A stretch of 64,000 bases of DNA from Chlorobiota bacterium (GTDB lineage Bacteria > Bacteroidota > Ignavibacteria > Kapaibacteriales > NICIL-2), in NCBI GenBank assembly GCA_026415505.1, contig JAOAGY010000010.1:1-64000 (forward strand). Reading direction: 5' to 3'. Numbering within the stretch: the first letter of the stretch is position 1; the number at the start of each line of letters is the position of its first letter. Below are positions 17,843 to 25,526 of the stretch, piece after piece. The notes under the pieces are model-generated. The model was not told where the DNA came from. It searched no databases and saw nothing but the letters and a program-made list of their open reading frames with translations. The position numbers were made by a program, and so were the translations under genes.

Positions 17843-18565
17843 TTACTGGCTGCGCTTGACAATTTTCACGCGCCAAGTATCGGGACCCGATTCGAGATAC
17901 TCCCACTCGAACTGCCCAGCTCGTTCAAAGTAGAACTGGTAGTACAAGGGTTTGGGATCGTGGTCATTGACGAGCACTATCGAATGTTGCGGTTGGAGTT
18001 GGTCGAATGTCGAAAAAATGAGAGGATGACGTTCCGCAGGGGGGATGCGACGCACATCGAGCACAAGGGGATCGTCAGGTGCATTCTCGCTTTGCGTGTT
18101 GTTCTCATGCATTCTGTCGAACAAAGCTTGTTGTTCATCGAGTGACAAATGCTGTTCGATGAGTGGCAAATACACACGTTCTTCTTTCTCGATGTGCAAG
18201 GCGAGGATAGCGCGGAGAGCAATCAGTTGATCGTGGAGCCGGCGTGCGAACTGCTGGTGCTTGTCGGGCGCACATCCGATCAGTCGGATCGTGTCTCTGA
18301 TTGCCTCGACTGCGTGCTCGATGTGTTCGTGGTCAATGCTCATCGTTGCCGTCGAACGAGCCGATTGCGTCAGCAATGGCTCGACCGCTGGATAGAGCAC
18401 CTGCTCCTCACCACGAGCGTGTCCGAGCAGCTCATTGACGAGAAGGTGCTCCAGTTCAAGTGTTGCTCGTCCGCCTGGATCGCTCTCTACTGCGGTTGAA
18501 AGCGTGTCGAAGCGGGACAAAATGAAACGGTGATGGGAACGAATTGCATCGATCGGTGTGGACAT
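17843..18565 (-). CDS. hemerythrin domain fused to DUF2249
   Basis: A 240-residue cytoplasmic protein in two parts. Residues about 5-150 form a hemerythrin HHE four-helix bundle with the iron-ligand pattern SHHRF, LGHARGEEQVLYPAV, DHEHIEHAVEA and LHIEKEERVYLPLIEQH. Residues about 165-238 form a DUF2249 domain starting VLDVRRIPPAERHPLIFSTF and containing IVLVNDHDPKPLYYQF. This fusion is often found near NO reductase and denitrification genes, where the di-iron site is thought to bind NO or O2. ATG 18565 was chosen; a TTG six codons upstream is possible. Confidence 0.9.
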   Translation of the reverse strand: MSTPIDAIRSHHRFILSRFDTLSTAVESDPGGRATLELEHLLVNELLGHARGEEQVLYPAVEPLLTQSARSTATMSIDHEHIEHAVEAIRDTIRLIGCAPDKHQQFARRLHDQLIALRAILALHIEKEERVYLPLIEQHLSLDEQQALFDRMHENNTQSENAPDDPLVLDVRRIPPAERHPLIFSTFDQLQPQHSIVLVNDHDPKPLYYQFYFERAGQFEWEYLESGPDTWRVKIVKRSQ

Positions 18566-18593
18566 AACTGAGCCTATCAGCAAAGTGGGACAA

Positions 18594-18917
18594 TCATGAT
18601 TGGGATCGAAAACCTAACTGCCGACGTGCTTCGGGCTGCATGTACGCAGGTGACCACGGTGGATCCCAAACCCACTCGATGTGCACCCTCTTCAATCCGC
18701 AGCCTTGATACCCAAGCTCTTGAACGATGCGATGTGCGATATAGCGTTTGAGGGGGCATGCCGGTGTAGTCATCGTCATGTGCAGCCTAACAGTTTCAGC
18801 ATCGGGAAACTCGATGCCGTAGATCAAGCCAAGTGCAACGATGTCGATACCGAGCTCCGGATCAATGACGCGTTGCAGAGCCGTCACGACAGCCTCGCGG
18901 GTCGGTGAGGTATTCAT
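18594..18917 (-). CDS. MIP18/PaaD-like metal-sulfur cluster protein (DUF59)
   Basis: A 107-residue single-domain protein with the DUF59 core: ALQRVIDPELGIDIVALGLIYGIEF, then MTMTTPACPLKRYIA with the single conserved cysteine (about residue 54), and a C-terminal VEWVWDPPWSP-type ending (here IEWVWDPPWSP). Family members help mature or repair Fe-S proteins. In NO-linked operons they may support cluster repair after nitrosative damage, which is inference here. It lies 28 bases before the hemerythrin gene and 65 bases after the regulator. Confidence 0.85.
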   Translation of the reverse strand: MNTSPTREAVVTALQRVIDPELGIDIVALGLIYGIEFPDAETVRLHMTMTTPACPLKRYIAHRIVQELGYQGCGLKRVHIEWVWDPPWSPAYMQPEARRQLGFRSQS

Positions 18918-18982
18918 CGGTGCTTTTGACTGAATGCAGCCAGAACAGACAGCTATGCAAAACTCAAAGTCGCTCCGGCTGA

Positions 18983-19726
18983 TTATCGTTGCGATGGCGC
19001 AATGATGAAGGTGGGTGGGGGCTGCTCGCCGATCGAGTGGAAGAGAGCTGCAGGATTGCAGACGGTGAGTTTTGTGCGACCAATTCGAAGCCATCCGCAT
19101 CGCTGCCAGTGTCGGAGAACGCGACTAACGGTATAGATCGTTGTACCAGCCAGTTCGGCGATGTCGGCACGGCGGAGTGGTAAACCGATCTCGATACCCC
19201 CTGGTGTGCGTCGTCCGGTTTGGCTCATCAGTTGGATCACAGCGCGTGCAATTCGGTGTGATACATCCTGCGTTGCCACATCGTGGAGGCGTTCCTGTAG
19301 CGTGTGAACGACTTGTATCAATTGCCGAATCAGTCCAAGGGACAGTGTCCCGTTCCGCGTCAGCATTTCGATGAACGCTTCTGTGCTCCATTCGATCACT
19401 GTTGTCGGTATCACAGCAACGGCTGTCGCGGGATACGAACGGCGGGATTCGAGCAGTGAGACCAATCCGTACCACTCGCCAGCGACAATCAAACGTGCGA
19501 TGGATTCTTCGCCGTCGGCACTTGTGCGGACAAGTTTGAGTGCTCCTGTTACGAGTATGCCGACCCGGTGCGCAATGTCGCCTTCAACGAAGAGCATCTG
19601 ACCCTTGCAGAGGGTTCGAATTGTCCCTGCGCGATGGAGCATGTCGCGCGTTTGTGCATCCATCCCGAACGATGCGAGCAACTCAGTCAAGCGGTGTTCG
19701 ATTACGGACTCGGTCACAGTATCCAT
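18983..19726 (-). CDS. Crp/Fnr-family transcriptional regulator
   Basis: A 247-residue regulator with an N-terminal cyclic-nucleotide-binding-type beta barrel (about 15-130: KGQMLFVEGDIAHRVGILVTGALKL and AGEWYGLVSLLE) and a C-terminal winged helix (about 165-230: LPLRRADIAELAGTTIYTVSRVLRHW). The N-terminal cysteine cluster of Fnr is absent, so direct [4Fe-4S] oxygen sensing is unlikely; the protein is closer to the Dnr/NnrR type that responds to NO through haem. It starts one base after the stop of the upstream barrel gene and probably regulates its own operon. Confidence 0.88.
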   Translation of the reverse strand: MDTVTESVIEHRLTELLASFGMDAQTRDMLHRAGTIRTLCKGQMLFVEGDIAHRVGILVTGALKLVRTSADGEESIARLIVAGEWYGLVSLLESRRSYPATAVAVIPTTVIEWSTEAFIEMLTRNGTLSLGLIRQLIQVVHTLQERLHDVATQDVSHRIARAVIQLMSQTGRRTPGGIEIGLPLRRADIAELAGTTIYTVSRVLRHWQRCGWLRIGRTKLTVCNPAALFHSIGEQPPPTFIIAPSQR

Positions 19727-19727
19727 T

Positions 19728-20669
19728 TCACCACAGCGTCGCCGTCGTTCGTATTTCGCCGAACACGCCCCATGTCGGCACGAGCTGGATGCCGTTGGTG
19801 CGCTCGTAGAACGGCAGTTGTGCACCAAGTCGCACCACGAGCGGTTCCCATGCCGTGATGGCAAGCGCCGGGAGAATCTCCATGCGAAACGTCCCCGTTG
19901 CAGCAATGACGCGGTCGCCCTGTCGGTCGGGTGCGGTCCAGCGCAAGCGGCTCAGCAGCATCGGGACAAGTGGCACTTCGTCGAGTGCGGTCGTGCTCAG
20001 TGCCAGCAATGCTTGGACGTCGGTTCCCATCGTGCGTCCGTTGACGTTCGGACCCGGTCGGCGAACGAGCAGTGAAAGTGCAGCATTCGCTGCCGGCTCG
20101 TCGAATCGGTACGACGCCAGTCCCCACAGCAACGCGTCCCACGAGCTGGTGCCTGGCTGAACGTCGAGCGGCAGTTCGATGCCGCCACTGGCGACGCGAT
20201 AGTCGCCGGTCGGTGCTTTTGCGCCGACACCGAGCGCAAGGCTCCACGGCGACAGCGGCGCTGAGGGCACGATGCTGTACTTGACCAAACCGAATGCATC
20301 GCCGATGCCGGAGGCGTGGTATTGCTGGTAGAGTGTCGTGCTCCCGGTGGTGAGATTGACTGTGCGGGCTTTATCGGTGAACGGCAGTACCATCAACACG
20401 CTCCAGCGCTCGATCGGCGACAGTTCGACTTCGAGGTTGAGTGCGTGCGCCGATGCCACACTGCCGTTCGGATTGGGGATCGCGCGTGTGCCGTCGAGCG
20501 TCCGCTCCATTGCAGTGTAGTTGTACACTGCCGCAGCGGTCAGTGTGCCGGCTGCCAGCCCTGCCCGTTCTGTCCCGCCGAGAAACGTTCCTGCTCCCCC
20601 ACAGCAGCTTTGGGCGTAACCGTGTGCCGCGAGGGCACTGGCAACGATGGCAGCAACCAGGAGTGTCAT
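19728..20669 (-). CDS. outer-membrane protein with N-terminal CC motif, unknown function
   Basis: A 313-residue exported protein. The signal peptide is about residues 1-20, cleaved after HGYA, and the mature protein begins with QSCCGG. The remainder is beta-rich, with repeated strands such as LNLEVELSPIERWSVLMVLPF, LALGVGAKAPTGDY and PLVVRLGAQLPFYE, the pattern of outer-membrane transporter-like barrels. The vicinal cysteines near the N-terminus may bind metal (speculative). ATG overlaps the lipoprotein stop as ATGA and its own stop is one base before the regulator start. Confidence 0.7.
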   Translation of the reverse strand: MTLLVAAIVASALAAHGYAQSCCGGAGTFLGGTERAGLAAGTLTAAAVYNYTAMERTLDGTRAIPNPNGSVASAHALNLEVELSPIERWSVLMVLPFTDKARTVNLTTGSTTLYQQYHASGIGDAFGLVKYSIVPSAPLSPWSLALGVGAKAPTGDYRVASGGIELPLDVQPGTSSWDALLWGLASYRFDEPAANAALSLLVRRPGPNVNGRTMGTDVQALLALSTTALDEVPLVPMLLSRLRWTAPDRQGDRVIAATGTFRMEILPALAITAWEPLVVRLGAQLPFYERTNGIQLVPTWGVFGEIRTTATLW

Positions 20670-21016
20670 TGGTGAACGAAGATCGAAAATTCGCGCGTGT
20701 CGCTGGCGTTGTGCGGATCGCGCACGACCACCTGCATCGTCGTTGTTGTGCCACTGCAGCACGGTGCCGGCAAGAATTGCACCGTTGCACCGCTACCGAC
20801 GATATTGCCATCAGCAACACGCCAGAAATATGAGAGCGAATCTCCGTCGGGATCGTGCGCATAGCAGGTCACATCTACTGCGTAGCCGACCATCGGCATG
20901 CCGTGAATGACCAAGCTATCAATGACCGGTGCGCGGTTGTTCGGAGCCAGCGGCGAGGATGAATCTTTTGAACAACCGAGGACTGCCACGATGAGAAATA
21001 GCGGAAGATAGCGCAT
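20666..21016 (-). CDS. lipoprotein with a PKD/Ig-like domain
   Basis: A 116-residue lipoprotein. The lipobox VAVLGC gives a mature N-terminal cysteine at residue 15, followed by a Ser-rich linker. The rest is one immunoglobulin-like domain with NRAPVIDSLVIHG, HDPDGDSLSYFWRVADG and MQVVVRDPHNASD, the PKD/cadherin-like repeat form. It is first in the seven-gene operon that runs down to the NnrS-like gene. Its role there is unknown; possibly a periplasmic or surface binding partner of the barrel protein encoded next. Confidence 0.78.
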   Translation of the reverse strand: MRYLPLFLIVAVLGCSKDSSSPLAPNNRAPVIDSLVIHGMPMVGYAVDVTCYAHDPDGDSLSYFWRVADGNIVGSGATVQFLPAPCCSGTTTTMQVVVRDPHNASDTREFSIFVHQ

Positions 21017-21028
21017 GGCGAAACCGAT

Positions 21029-21059
21029 GTTGTGACGCTGACCAAAATTACTAAATTTG
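21029..21059 (+). promoter_or_regulatory. Bacteroidota-type promoter of doxX gene
   Basis: TGTTG (-33; TTG at 21030-21032), a 19-base spacer, then TAAATTTG (21052-21059), a perfect TAnnTTTG -7 box. The predicted start near 21065 leaves a leader of about 55 bases before the DoxX ATG. Confidence 0.62.
21043..21050 (-). promoter_or_regulatory. -7 box of the divergent stress operon promoter
   Basis: TAATTTTG on the minus strand, a perfect TAnnTTTG box lying one base from the -7 box of the opposite promoter. No clear -33 TTTG is found at the right spacing, which fits a promoter that needs an activator such as the Crp/Fnr protein of this operon (inference). Predicted leader to the lipoprotein ATG is about 20 bases. 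Confidence 0.5.
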
Positions 21060-21120
21060 CCGCGCAGACTCGCTGGTGCGAGTGGTGGTGGTTTGTTTCA
21101 CAATCTCAAGGAGTGTTCCC

Positions 21121-21519
21121 ATGCGATACGTTCCCCTGATCGGGCGAATCCTGCTGTGCTTGCTTTTCCTGACGAGCGGCTTGACGTTCCACTTCACCCA
21201 GCAAGCGGTGCAGTACGCCGAGGCACAAGGAGTGCCGATGGCATCGCTGCTGGTGCCCTTGAGCGGGATTCTCGAAATCGTCGGTGCGCTCAGCGTCATC
21301 GTGGGCTATCGCGCCAAGCTCGGTGCGTGGCTGCTGGTCGTCTTCTTGGTGCCTGTTACGTTCATGATGCATAACTTCTGGGCAGTCGCCGATCCGATGC
21401 AGCGGCAAATTCAGATGATGATGTTCATGAAAAATCTCGGCATGCTCGGCGGTGTGTTGCTGGTTGCCTATTGGGGTGCCGGTCCGATCAGTCTCGACGA
21501 GCGCAAAGCGCAGCAATAA
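21121..21519 (+). CDS. DoxX family membrane protein
   Basis: A 132-residue protein with four predicted transmembrane helices and the DoxX pattern: GRILLCLLFLTSGLTFHF at the N-terminus, LLVPLSGILEIVGALSVIVGYRAKLGAWLLV, then HNFW and a final helix GGVLLVAYWG. DoxX-type proteins are linked to respiratory or redox-stress functions, without a settled activity for this subgroup. AAGGAG lies nine bases before the ATG. It is a monocistronic unit closed by an intrinsic terminator, divergent from the nitrosative-stress operon. Confidence 0.85.
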   Translation: MRYVPLIGRILLCLLFLTSGLTFHFTQQAVQYAEAQGVPMASLLVPLSGILEIVGALSVIVGYRAKLGAWLLVVFLVPVTFMMHNFWAVADPMQRQIQMMMFMKNLGMLGGVLLVAYWGAGPISLDERKAQQ

Positions 21520-21542
21520 CCGGTAGCTATCGTATCCCGACG

Positions 21543-21581
21543 GAACCTTCTCTGCGACGTACCTCTGCGCAGAGAAGGTTC
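21543..21581 (+). terminator. rho-independent terminator after doxX
   Basis: A perfect 14-base-pair stem, GAACCTTCTCTGCG (21543-21556) with CGCAGAGAAGGTTC (21568-21581), an 11-base loop, then TTTGTTT. It starts 23 bases after the DoxX stop codon. Confidence 0.8.
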
Positions 21582-21662
21582 TTTGTTTCGGGATTCGGTA
21601 CAACCGTTGCACAAGTCAATACGTCAGTGTCGTAAGTTGTCGCATGTGGTTTATTGTGTGAT

Positions 21663-23402
21663 ATGCGTATGGAACGGATCGAACAAATCATCGCGTCGCT
21701 GCGCCAGCAGGTGCAGACCAATCCGCTGATGCGCGACATCGTCGAACTGATCGTCGCCATCGGTGAACAAGTTCTCGCATCGGACGACAGCCCAGCCGAA
21801 AGGGTGACAGACGCTGCACCGTCGCACGTCGGCAAAAAGGAGGTTCCGGGCACTTCAGCCGACGAGCGAGCCGAACATCACGATCGAAAGCAGGGGCAGG
21901 CAGAGGAGCAGTATTCCCCGCCCTCGGCGGAGGATTTGGAGCGATTGGTCGAGCACTTCCGCAGCGGCAGAGCGTATCAGATTCACGCTTCCCAGAGCCG
22001 ACGAAACGAGATCGAACACGAGCAGGAACGTCCCGAATTCCTTCGCGGGCGCGATCGTGCAACCGCAGTGGGCGGGCGAGACGATACGACGGCGGAGCCG
22101 CTCTACGATGTCGAATTGGTCGCCACGCGTGCACGGCTCAAAGCGGAAGTCGCGCGGTGGTGTGCCGATCGGCTCCGCGGCGAGATACCCTACGAAGCCG
22201 AAACGCGGTACTATCGCAGTGCCGTCGGACGAGCCAAAGCGCTGCCGCAATGCTACCTGTGGATGCTCGAATACCGCGGTCCCGCGTCGCTGCTCGAATA
22301 CGTCGCCGATTGCTACGATGCCATTGCCGACGTCGCCGAACTGCTCCCGCTGGTTCCCCGCGCCCAACGCCGCCCACGCTGGGCAGAAGAATTGCTCGAC
22401 GTCGCCGCTGCGATTCAATCGGCGCTGCACCATGTGCTCCGCGAGGCGGGGCTGGACGTGCGACGCTATCCCGATCCCGATCAAGATGCGGTCTTTACCT
22501 GGCTCAAATGGTACACGCGCACGTTCCAGAAGTTCATCCAGCGGCATATGGAACTGCGCGATCCGGCGGATTTCACGCGCATCCAACGGTGGGTCGAGGA
22601 ACTCGATCGGCTCCGCGAGGAAATGCCGGCTGCTGCCGATCCGCTGAACGATCTCCCCGCAGAAGACCGACACGACAACGCCATCGAACCTGTGGCGCGT
22701 ATGCAACTGGCGACACTCCAGGCAAAACAACATCTCCGCACACTTCGCTATCACGTCGGACACATCCTCCGCGGCAGCATCGACCAGGAACACCACTGGC
22801 GGCGCATCCGCGAGGAAATCGAAACGATCGTCGAACTCGGCGTGCCACCGAGCAACATCGAGTTGCGCTCGATACTCCTGCCGATCGTCGATGATATGCC
22901 GACTGACGACACCTACCTGACACAGCCGGTACGCCTGGTGCTGCGTGAGATCGACCGATACATCACGCGGCAGGAAATACTCCAACCGACCGAGCAGGAA
23001 CCACCACAACCGAGCGAGGAAGTCCGCTACGTCCGCCCCGTGCTGGAAGGAAAAACCATCGTGCTCATCGGCGGCGACGAACGCCCACACATGCGCCGAG
23101 CTATCGAAGAAGCTTTCGGATTGCGAGAATTGATCTGGGTCGCAACACGCCCCCACGAATCGCTCGAACTGTTCGTGCCATACATCAAACGGGACGACGT
23201 TGCCTTAGTGCTGCTGGCGATTCGCTGGTCGAGCCATAGCTACGCCGAGATTGCCGATCTGTGCAAGCGGTACGGAAAGCCCTTCGTTCGGCTGCCGGGA
23301 GGATACAACCCCAATCAAATCGCTGCGCAAATTGCCATGCAAGCTGCCAATGCACTCGGTCTGGAAGCTCCGGCGGCAGGACTTGAACCTGCGACCCTCT
23401 GA
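21663..23402 (+). CDS. DUF2325 C-terminal domain protein
   Basis: A 579-residue cytoplasmic protein of unknown function. The first 30 residues are a hydrophobic helix-forming stretch. Residues about 40-140 are charged and probably disordered. A large helical region with QCYLWMLEYRGPASLLEYVADCY and FTWLKWYTRTFQKFIQRHMEL fills the centre. The C-terminal DUF2325 domain (about 462-555) begins GKTIVLIGGDERPHMRRAIEE and holds IRWSSHSYAEIADLCKRYGKP. The last eleven residues are read from the antisense strand of tRNA-Asn, where the stop codon lies. ATG 21669 is another possible start. Confidence 0.75.
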   Translation: MRMERIEQIIASLRQQVQTNPLMRDIVELIVAIGEQVLASDDSPAERVTDAAPSHVGKKEVPGTSADERAEHHDRKQGQAEEQYSPPSAEDLERLVEHFRSGRAYQIHASQSRRNEIEHEQERPEFLRGRDRATAVGGRDDTTAEPLYDVELVATRARLKAEVARWCADRLRGEIPYEAETRYYRSAVGRAKALPQCYLWMLEYRGPASLLEYVADCYDAIADVAELLPLVPRAQRRPRWAEELLDVAAAIQSALHHVLREAGLDVRRYPDPDQDAVFTWLKWYTRTFQKFIQRHMELRDPADFTRIQRWVEELDRLREEMPAAADPLNDLPAEDRHDNAIEPVARMQLATLQAKQHLRTLRYHVGHILRGSIDQEHHWRRIREEIETIVELGVPPSNIELRSILLPIVDDMPTDDTYLTQPVRLVLREIDRYITRQEILQPTEQEPPQPSEEVRYVRPVLEGKTIVLIGGDERPHMRRAIEEAFGLRELIWVATRPHESLELFVPYIKRDDVALVLLAIRWSSHSYAEIADLCKRYGKPFVRLPGGYNPNQIAAQIAMQAANALGLEAPAAGLEPATL

Positions 23403-23441
23403 TTAACAGTCAGATGCTCTAACCAACTGAGCTACGCCGGA
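23368..23441 (-). tRNA. tRNA-Asn (anticodon GTT)
   Basis: A 74-base cloverleaf. The seven-pair acceptor stem is TCCGGCG with CGCCGGA, followed by discriminator G. The D-arm is GCTCAGTTGGTTAGAGC, the anticodon loop is CTGTTAA with GTT, and the T-arm is GCAGG-TTCAAGT-CCTGC. The 3' CCA is not encoded. Its 3' half lies antisense to the end of the DUF2325 gene (35-base overlap). A TATTTTTG box lies just upstream. Confidence 0.97.
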
Positions 23442-23450
23442 AACGCGGCG

Positions 23451-23458
23451 CAAAAATA
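23451..23458 (-). promoter_or_regulatory. -7 promoter box of tRNA-Asn
   Basis: TATTTTTG on the minus strand, a perfect TAnnTTTG box ending ten bases before the first tRNA nucleotide, so the primary transcript would begin only a few bases upstream of the mature 5' end. No clear -33 element is seen. Confidence 0.5.
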
Positions 23459-23490
23459 CGGCAGCGAACCGATTTTTTCGATGGGGTCGC

Positions 23491-24189
23491 TTACTGGCGA
23501 GACTCCCGAAAGGGAGACAGTTCCTGATGCAGACGAATCGCACGAACACTCAGGCGCACCGTGACGATCAACACCGCGATTGCCCCGAGCGACAACAGAC
23601 TCGGCGAGCCGTAGAAAATGAACAGGTCGTAGAGACCGTGCGCGATGATCGCTGCCACGATCGCTGCAATGTGATACGGGCGCGGCGATCCGGCGAACTT
23701 GGCAAGACCGAGGAAGTATCCCATCAACACTGCATCGGCGGCATGCGCAGGGACGGCGGTGAACATCCGCACGAGCGCGATCGGCAATTGCATGTCCGCC
23801 CCGTGCGCGACGACGTACATTACATTTTCGACTGTCGCGAATCCCATCGCGACCATCACCGTGTACGTGATGCCGTCGTACGGTTCGTCGAAGTCCGGTC
23901 GCCAATACACGTAAGTGCGCACGACGAAATACTTGGCGAGTTCTTCGACGGCGGCTACCACGAAAAATGCGTAGATGAACGCATGCAACAGTTGACTTGT
24001 ATCCGGTTCGTAGAAGGACGCGAGCGCCACCTCGACGATGCCGACGGGAATGGTGATCGAGGCTCCCCACAGAAAGCAACCGATGAGCAAATCGCGCGGT
24101 TCGCGGTCGTAGCGATCGAGCCACCACACGAGCGCCGCAAGAGCCGGTCCTGGCACGATCGCCAGCACCCAAATCCACCACTGTTCCAT
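23491..24189 (-). CDS. PrsW family intramembrane metalloprotease
   Basis: A 232-residue membrane protein with about seven hydrophobic segments and the PrsW/CPBP-superfamily motifs: VVAAVEELAKYFVVR (the EE-x-x-K motif), GFATVENVMYV, MFTAVPAHAADAVLMGYFLG and AAIIAHGLYDLFIF. The glutamates and histidines are the predicted zinc site. B. subtilis PrsW cleaves an anti-sigma factor; the substrate here is unknown. ATG 24189 gives the family start EQWWIWVLAIVPG; an in-frame ATG at 24243 adds an unconserved stretch. It is divergent from the M16 peptidase gene. Confidence 0.88.
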   Translation of the reverse strand: MEQWWIWVLAIVPGPALAALVWWLDRYDREPRDLLIGCFLWGASITIPVGIVEVALASFYEPDTSQLLHAFIYAFFVVAAVEELAKYFVVRTYVYWRPDFDEPYDGITYTVMVAMGFATVENVMYVVAHGADMQLPIALVRMFTAVPAHAADAVLMGYFLGLAKFAGSPRPYHIAAIVAAIIAHGLYDLFIFYGSPSLLSLGAIAVLIVTVRLSVRAIRLHQELSPFRESRQ

Positions 24190-24301
24190 TGTGCATGCCC
24201 TGTTGTCGGTTGCAAATTTGAAGACAGCGTGCCACAATTCCAAATGCGAACCGATGCGTAAACGTCTTCCCTCGCATCAGATGCGCCGTGCGGCGAGCAC
24301 A

Positions 24302-25522
24302 ATGCCACAGTGCACGACGCTCTCCAACGGTATTCGTGTCGTGACCGACCAGGTGCCGTTTGTGCGCTCGGTTGCGCTCGGAGTGTGGCTCGATTGCGGA
24401 AGCAGGGACGATACGCTACCGGGCACGGCGCATGTGCTCGAGCATGTGGTGTTTCGCCGCTCTCGACGGTATTCGGGCACCGAACGCTCGCGCGTGGTCG
24501 AATCGCTCGGCGCATACCTGAACGCCGCGACGACGAAAGAGCAGACCTACTACTACGTCCGCGGACTTGCCGAACACTTCGAGCGATTGGCTGACGTTTT
24601 GGTGGAGCTGGCATTTGCGCCGGCATTCACGCGGGCGGACGTCGAAAAAGAACGCCGTATCGTCGCCGAAGAAATTCGCTCCTACGACGACGACCCCGAA
24701 GAAGTCGTCTGCGATCGGCTCGACGAACTTCTGTTCGGCTCACATCCGCTGGCGCGACCGATCGCCGGCACGCTCGAAACGCTCGGCGAGATCACGCCTG
24801 CTGTCCTCGCCGATTTCCACCGCCAGCAGTACATCGGTCACCGCTGCGTGGTCGTCGCCAGCGGTCCGCTCGAGCACGAGCGTGTCGTCGAGGTGGTCGC
24901 ACGGCTTGCCGAGCGATGGAACGTTCCCGCCGGTTCCACCAGTGCCGCGACCGATCGCCCGCCGCGCAAACGTCCGCCTCGTCGGGTACGCATCGAGCGC
25001 ACGTTCCAGCAAGCGCACTGTGCGTTCGGCATTCGTACCGACGGTGCTCGAAGCAAGGAACGCCATGCGCTGGCATTGCTGAATGTTCTGCTGGGGGATA
25101 GCGCCAGCTCGCGTTTGTACCGTCGCGTGCGCGAACGTCGTGCGTTAGCCTATGCGGTGTATTCGTCGCTCCAGCTCTGGAGCGACTGCGGCGAGCTGAC
25201 CGTTTATGCCGGCATCAAAACCGATCGGACCGACGAGGCGATCGCAGCAATCGAGGACGAAATCGCGCGACTGGCTTCGGTACCGCCGACGGCAGCCGAG
25301 TTTTCCCGCGCTCGCCAGCAACTGCGCTCATCGCTGCTGATGAGCACCGAAAGCCTGTCGGCACGGATGCATGCCATTGCGCACATGGTGCTCGTCGAAG
25401 GGCAATTGCAACCGCTCGAGGCGATCGTCAGTGCCGTCGAAGACGTCACGCTCGACGAGGTTCGCCAGGTCGCTCATCGCTACGGAAAGGTCGAACAGTG
25501 GTCGCAGGTGCTCTGTCAGTAA
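24302..25522 (+). CDS. M16 family zinc peptidase (processing-protease type)
   Basis: A 406-residue insulinase-type peptidase with two homologous halves. The inverted zinc motif HVLEH (about residue 47) follows GSRDDTLPGTA, and the third ligand lies about 75 residues on in RIVAEEIRSYDDDPEE. The C-terminal half carries VLLGDSASSRLYRRVRERRALAYAVYSSL, the R-x-x-x-x-L-A-Y signature. Relatives are the mitochondrial processing peptidase beta-type and bacterial PqqL/YmxG enzymes. I used ATG 24302, close to the conserved TTLSNGIRVV; in-frame ATGs at 24254 and 24281 are possible. Confidence 0.9.
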   Translation: MPQCTTLSNGIRVVTDQVPFVRSVALGVWLDCGSRDDTLPGTAHVLEHVVFRRSRRYSGTERSRVVESLGAYLNAATTKEQTYYYVRGLAEHFERLADVLVELAFAPAFTRADVEKERRIVAEEIRSYDDDPEEVVCDRLDELLFGSHPLARPIAGTLETLGEITPAVLADFHRQQYIGHRCVVVASGPLEHERVVEVVARLAERWNVPAGSTSAATDRPPRKRPPRRVRIERTFQQAHCAFGIRTDGARSKERHALALLNVLLGDSASSRLYRRVRERRALAYAVYSSLQLWSDCGELTVYAGIKTDRTDEAIAAIEDEIARLASVPPTAAEFSRARQQLRSSLLMSTESLSARMHAIAHMVLVEGQLQPLEAIVSAVEDVTLDEVRQVAHRYGKVEQWSQVLCQ

Positions 25523-25526
25523 TCCG

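Noticed and set aside
18918..18982. Fnr/Dnr box (TTGAT-N4-ATCAA) between the regulator and the DUF59 gene
   Set aside because: Only a half-site-like GTCAA is visible; no palindrome with correct spacing was found.
23369..23402. Protein ending AAGLEPATL as a meaningful C-terminal motif
   Set aside because: This string is the translation of the complement of a tRNA T-arm and is a known annotation artefact, not a domain.
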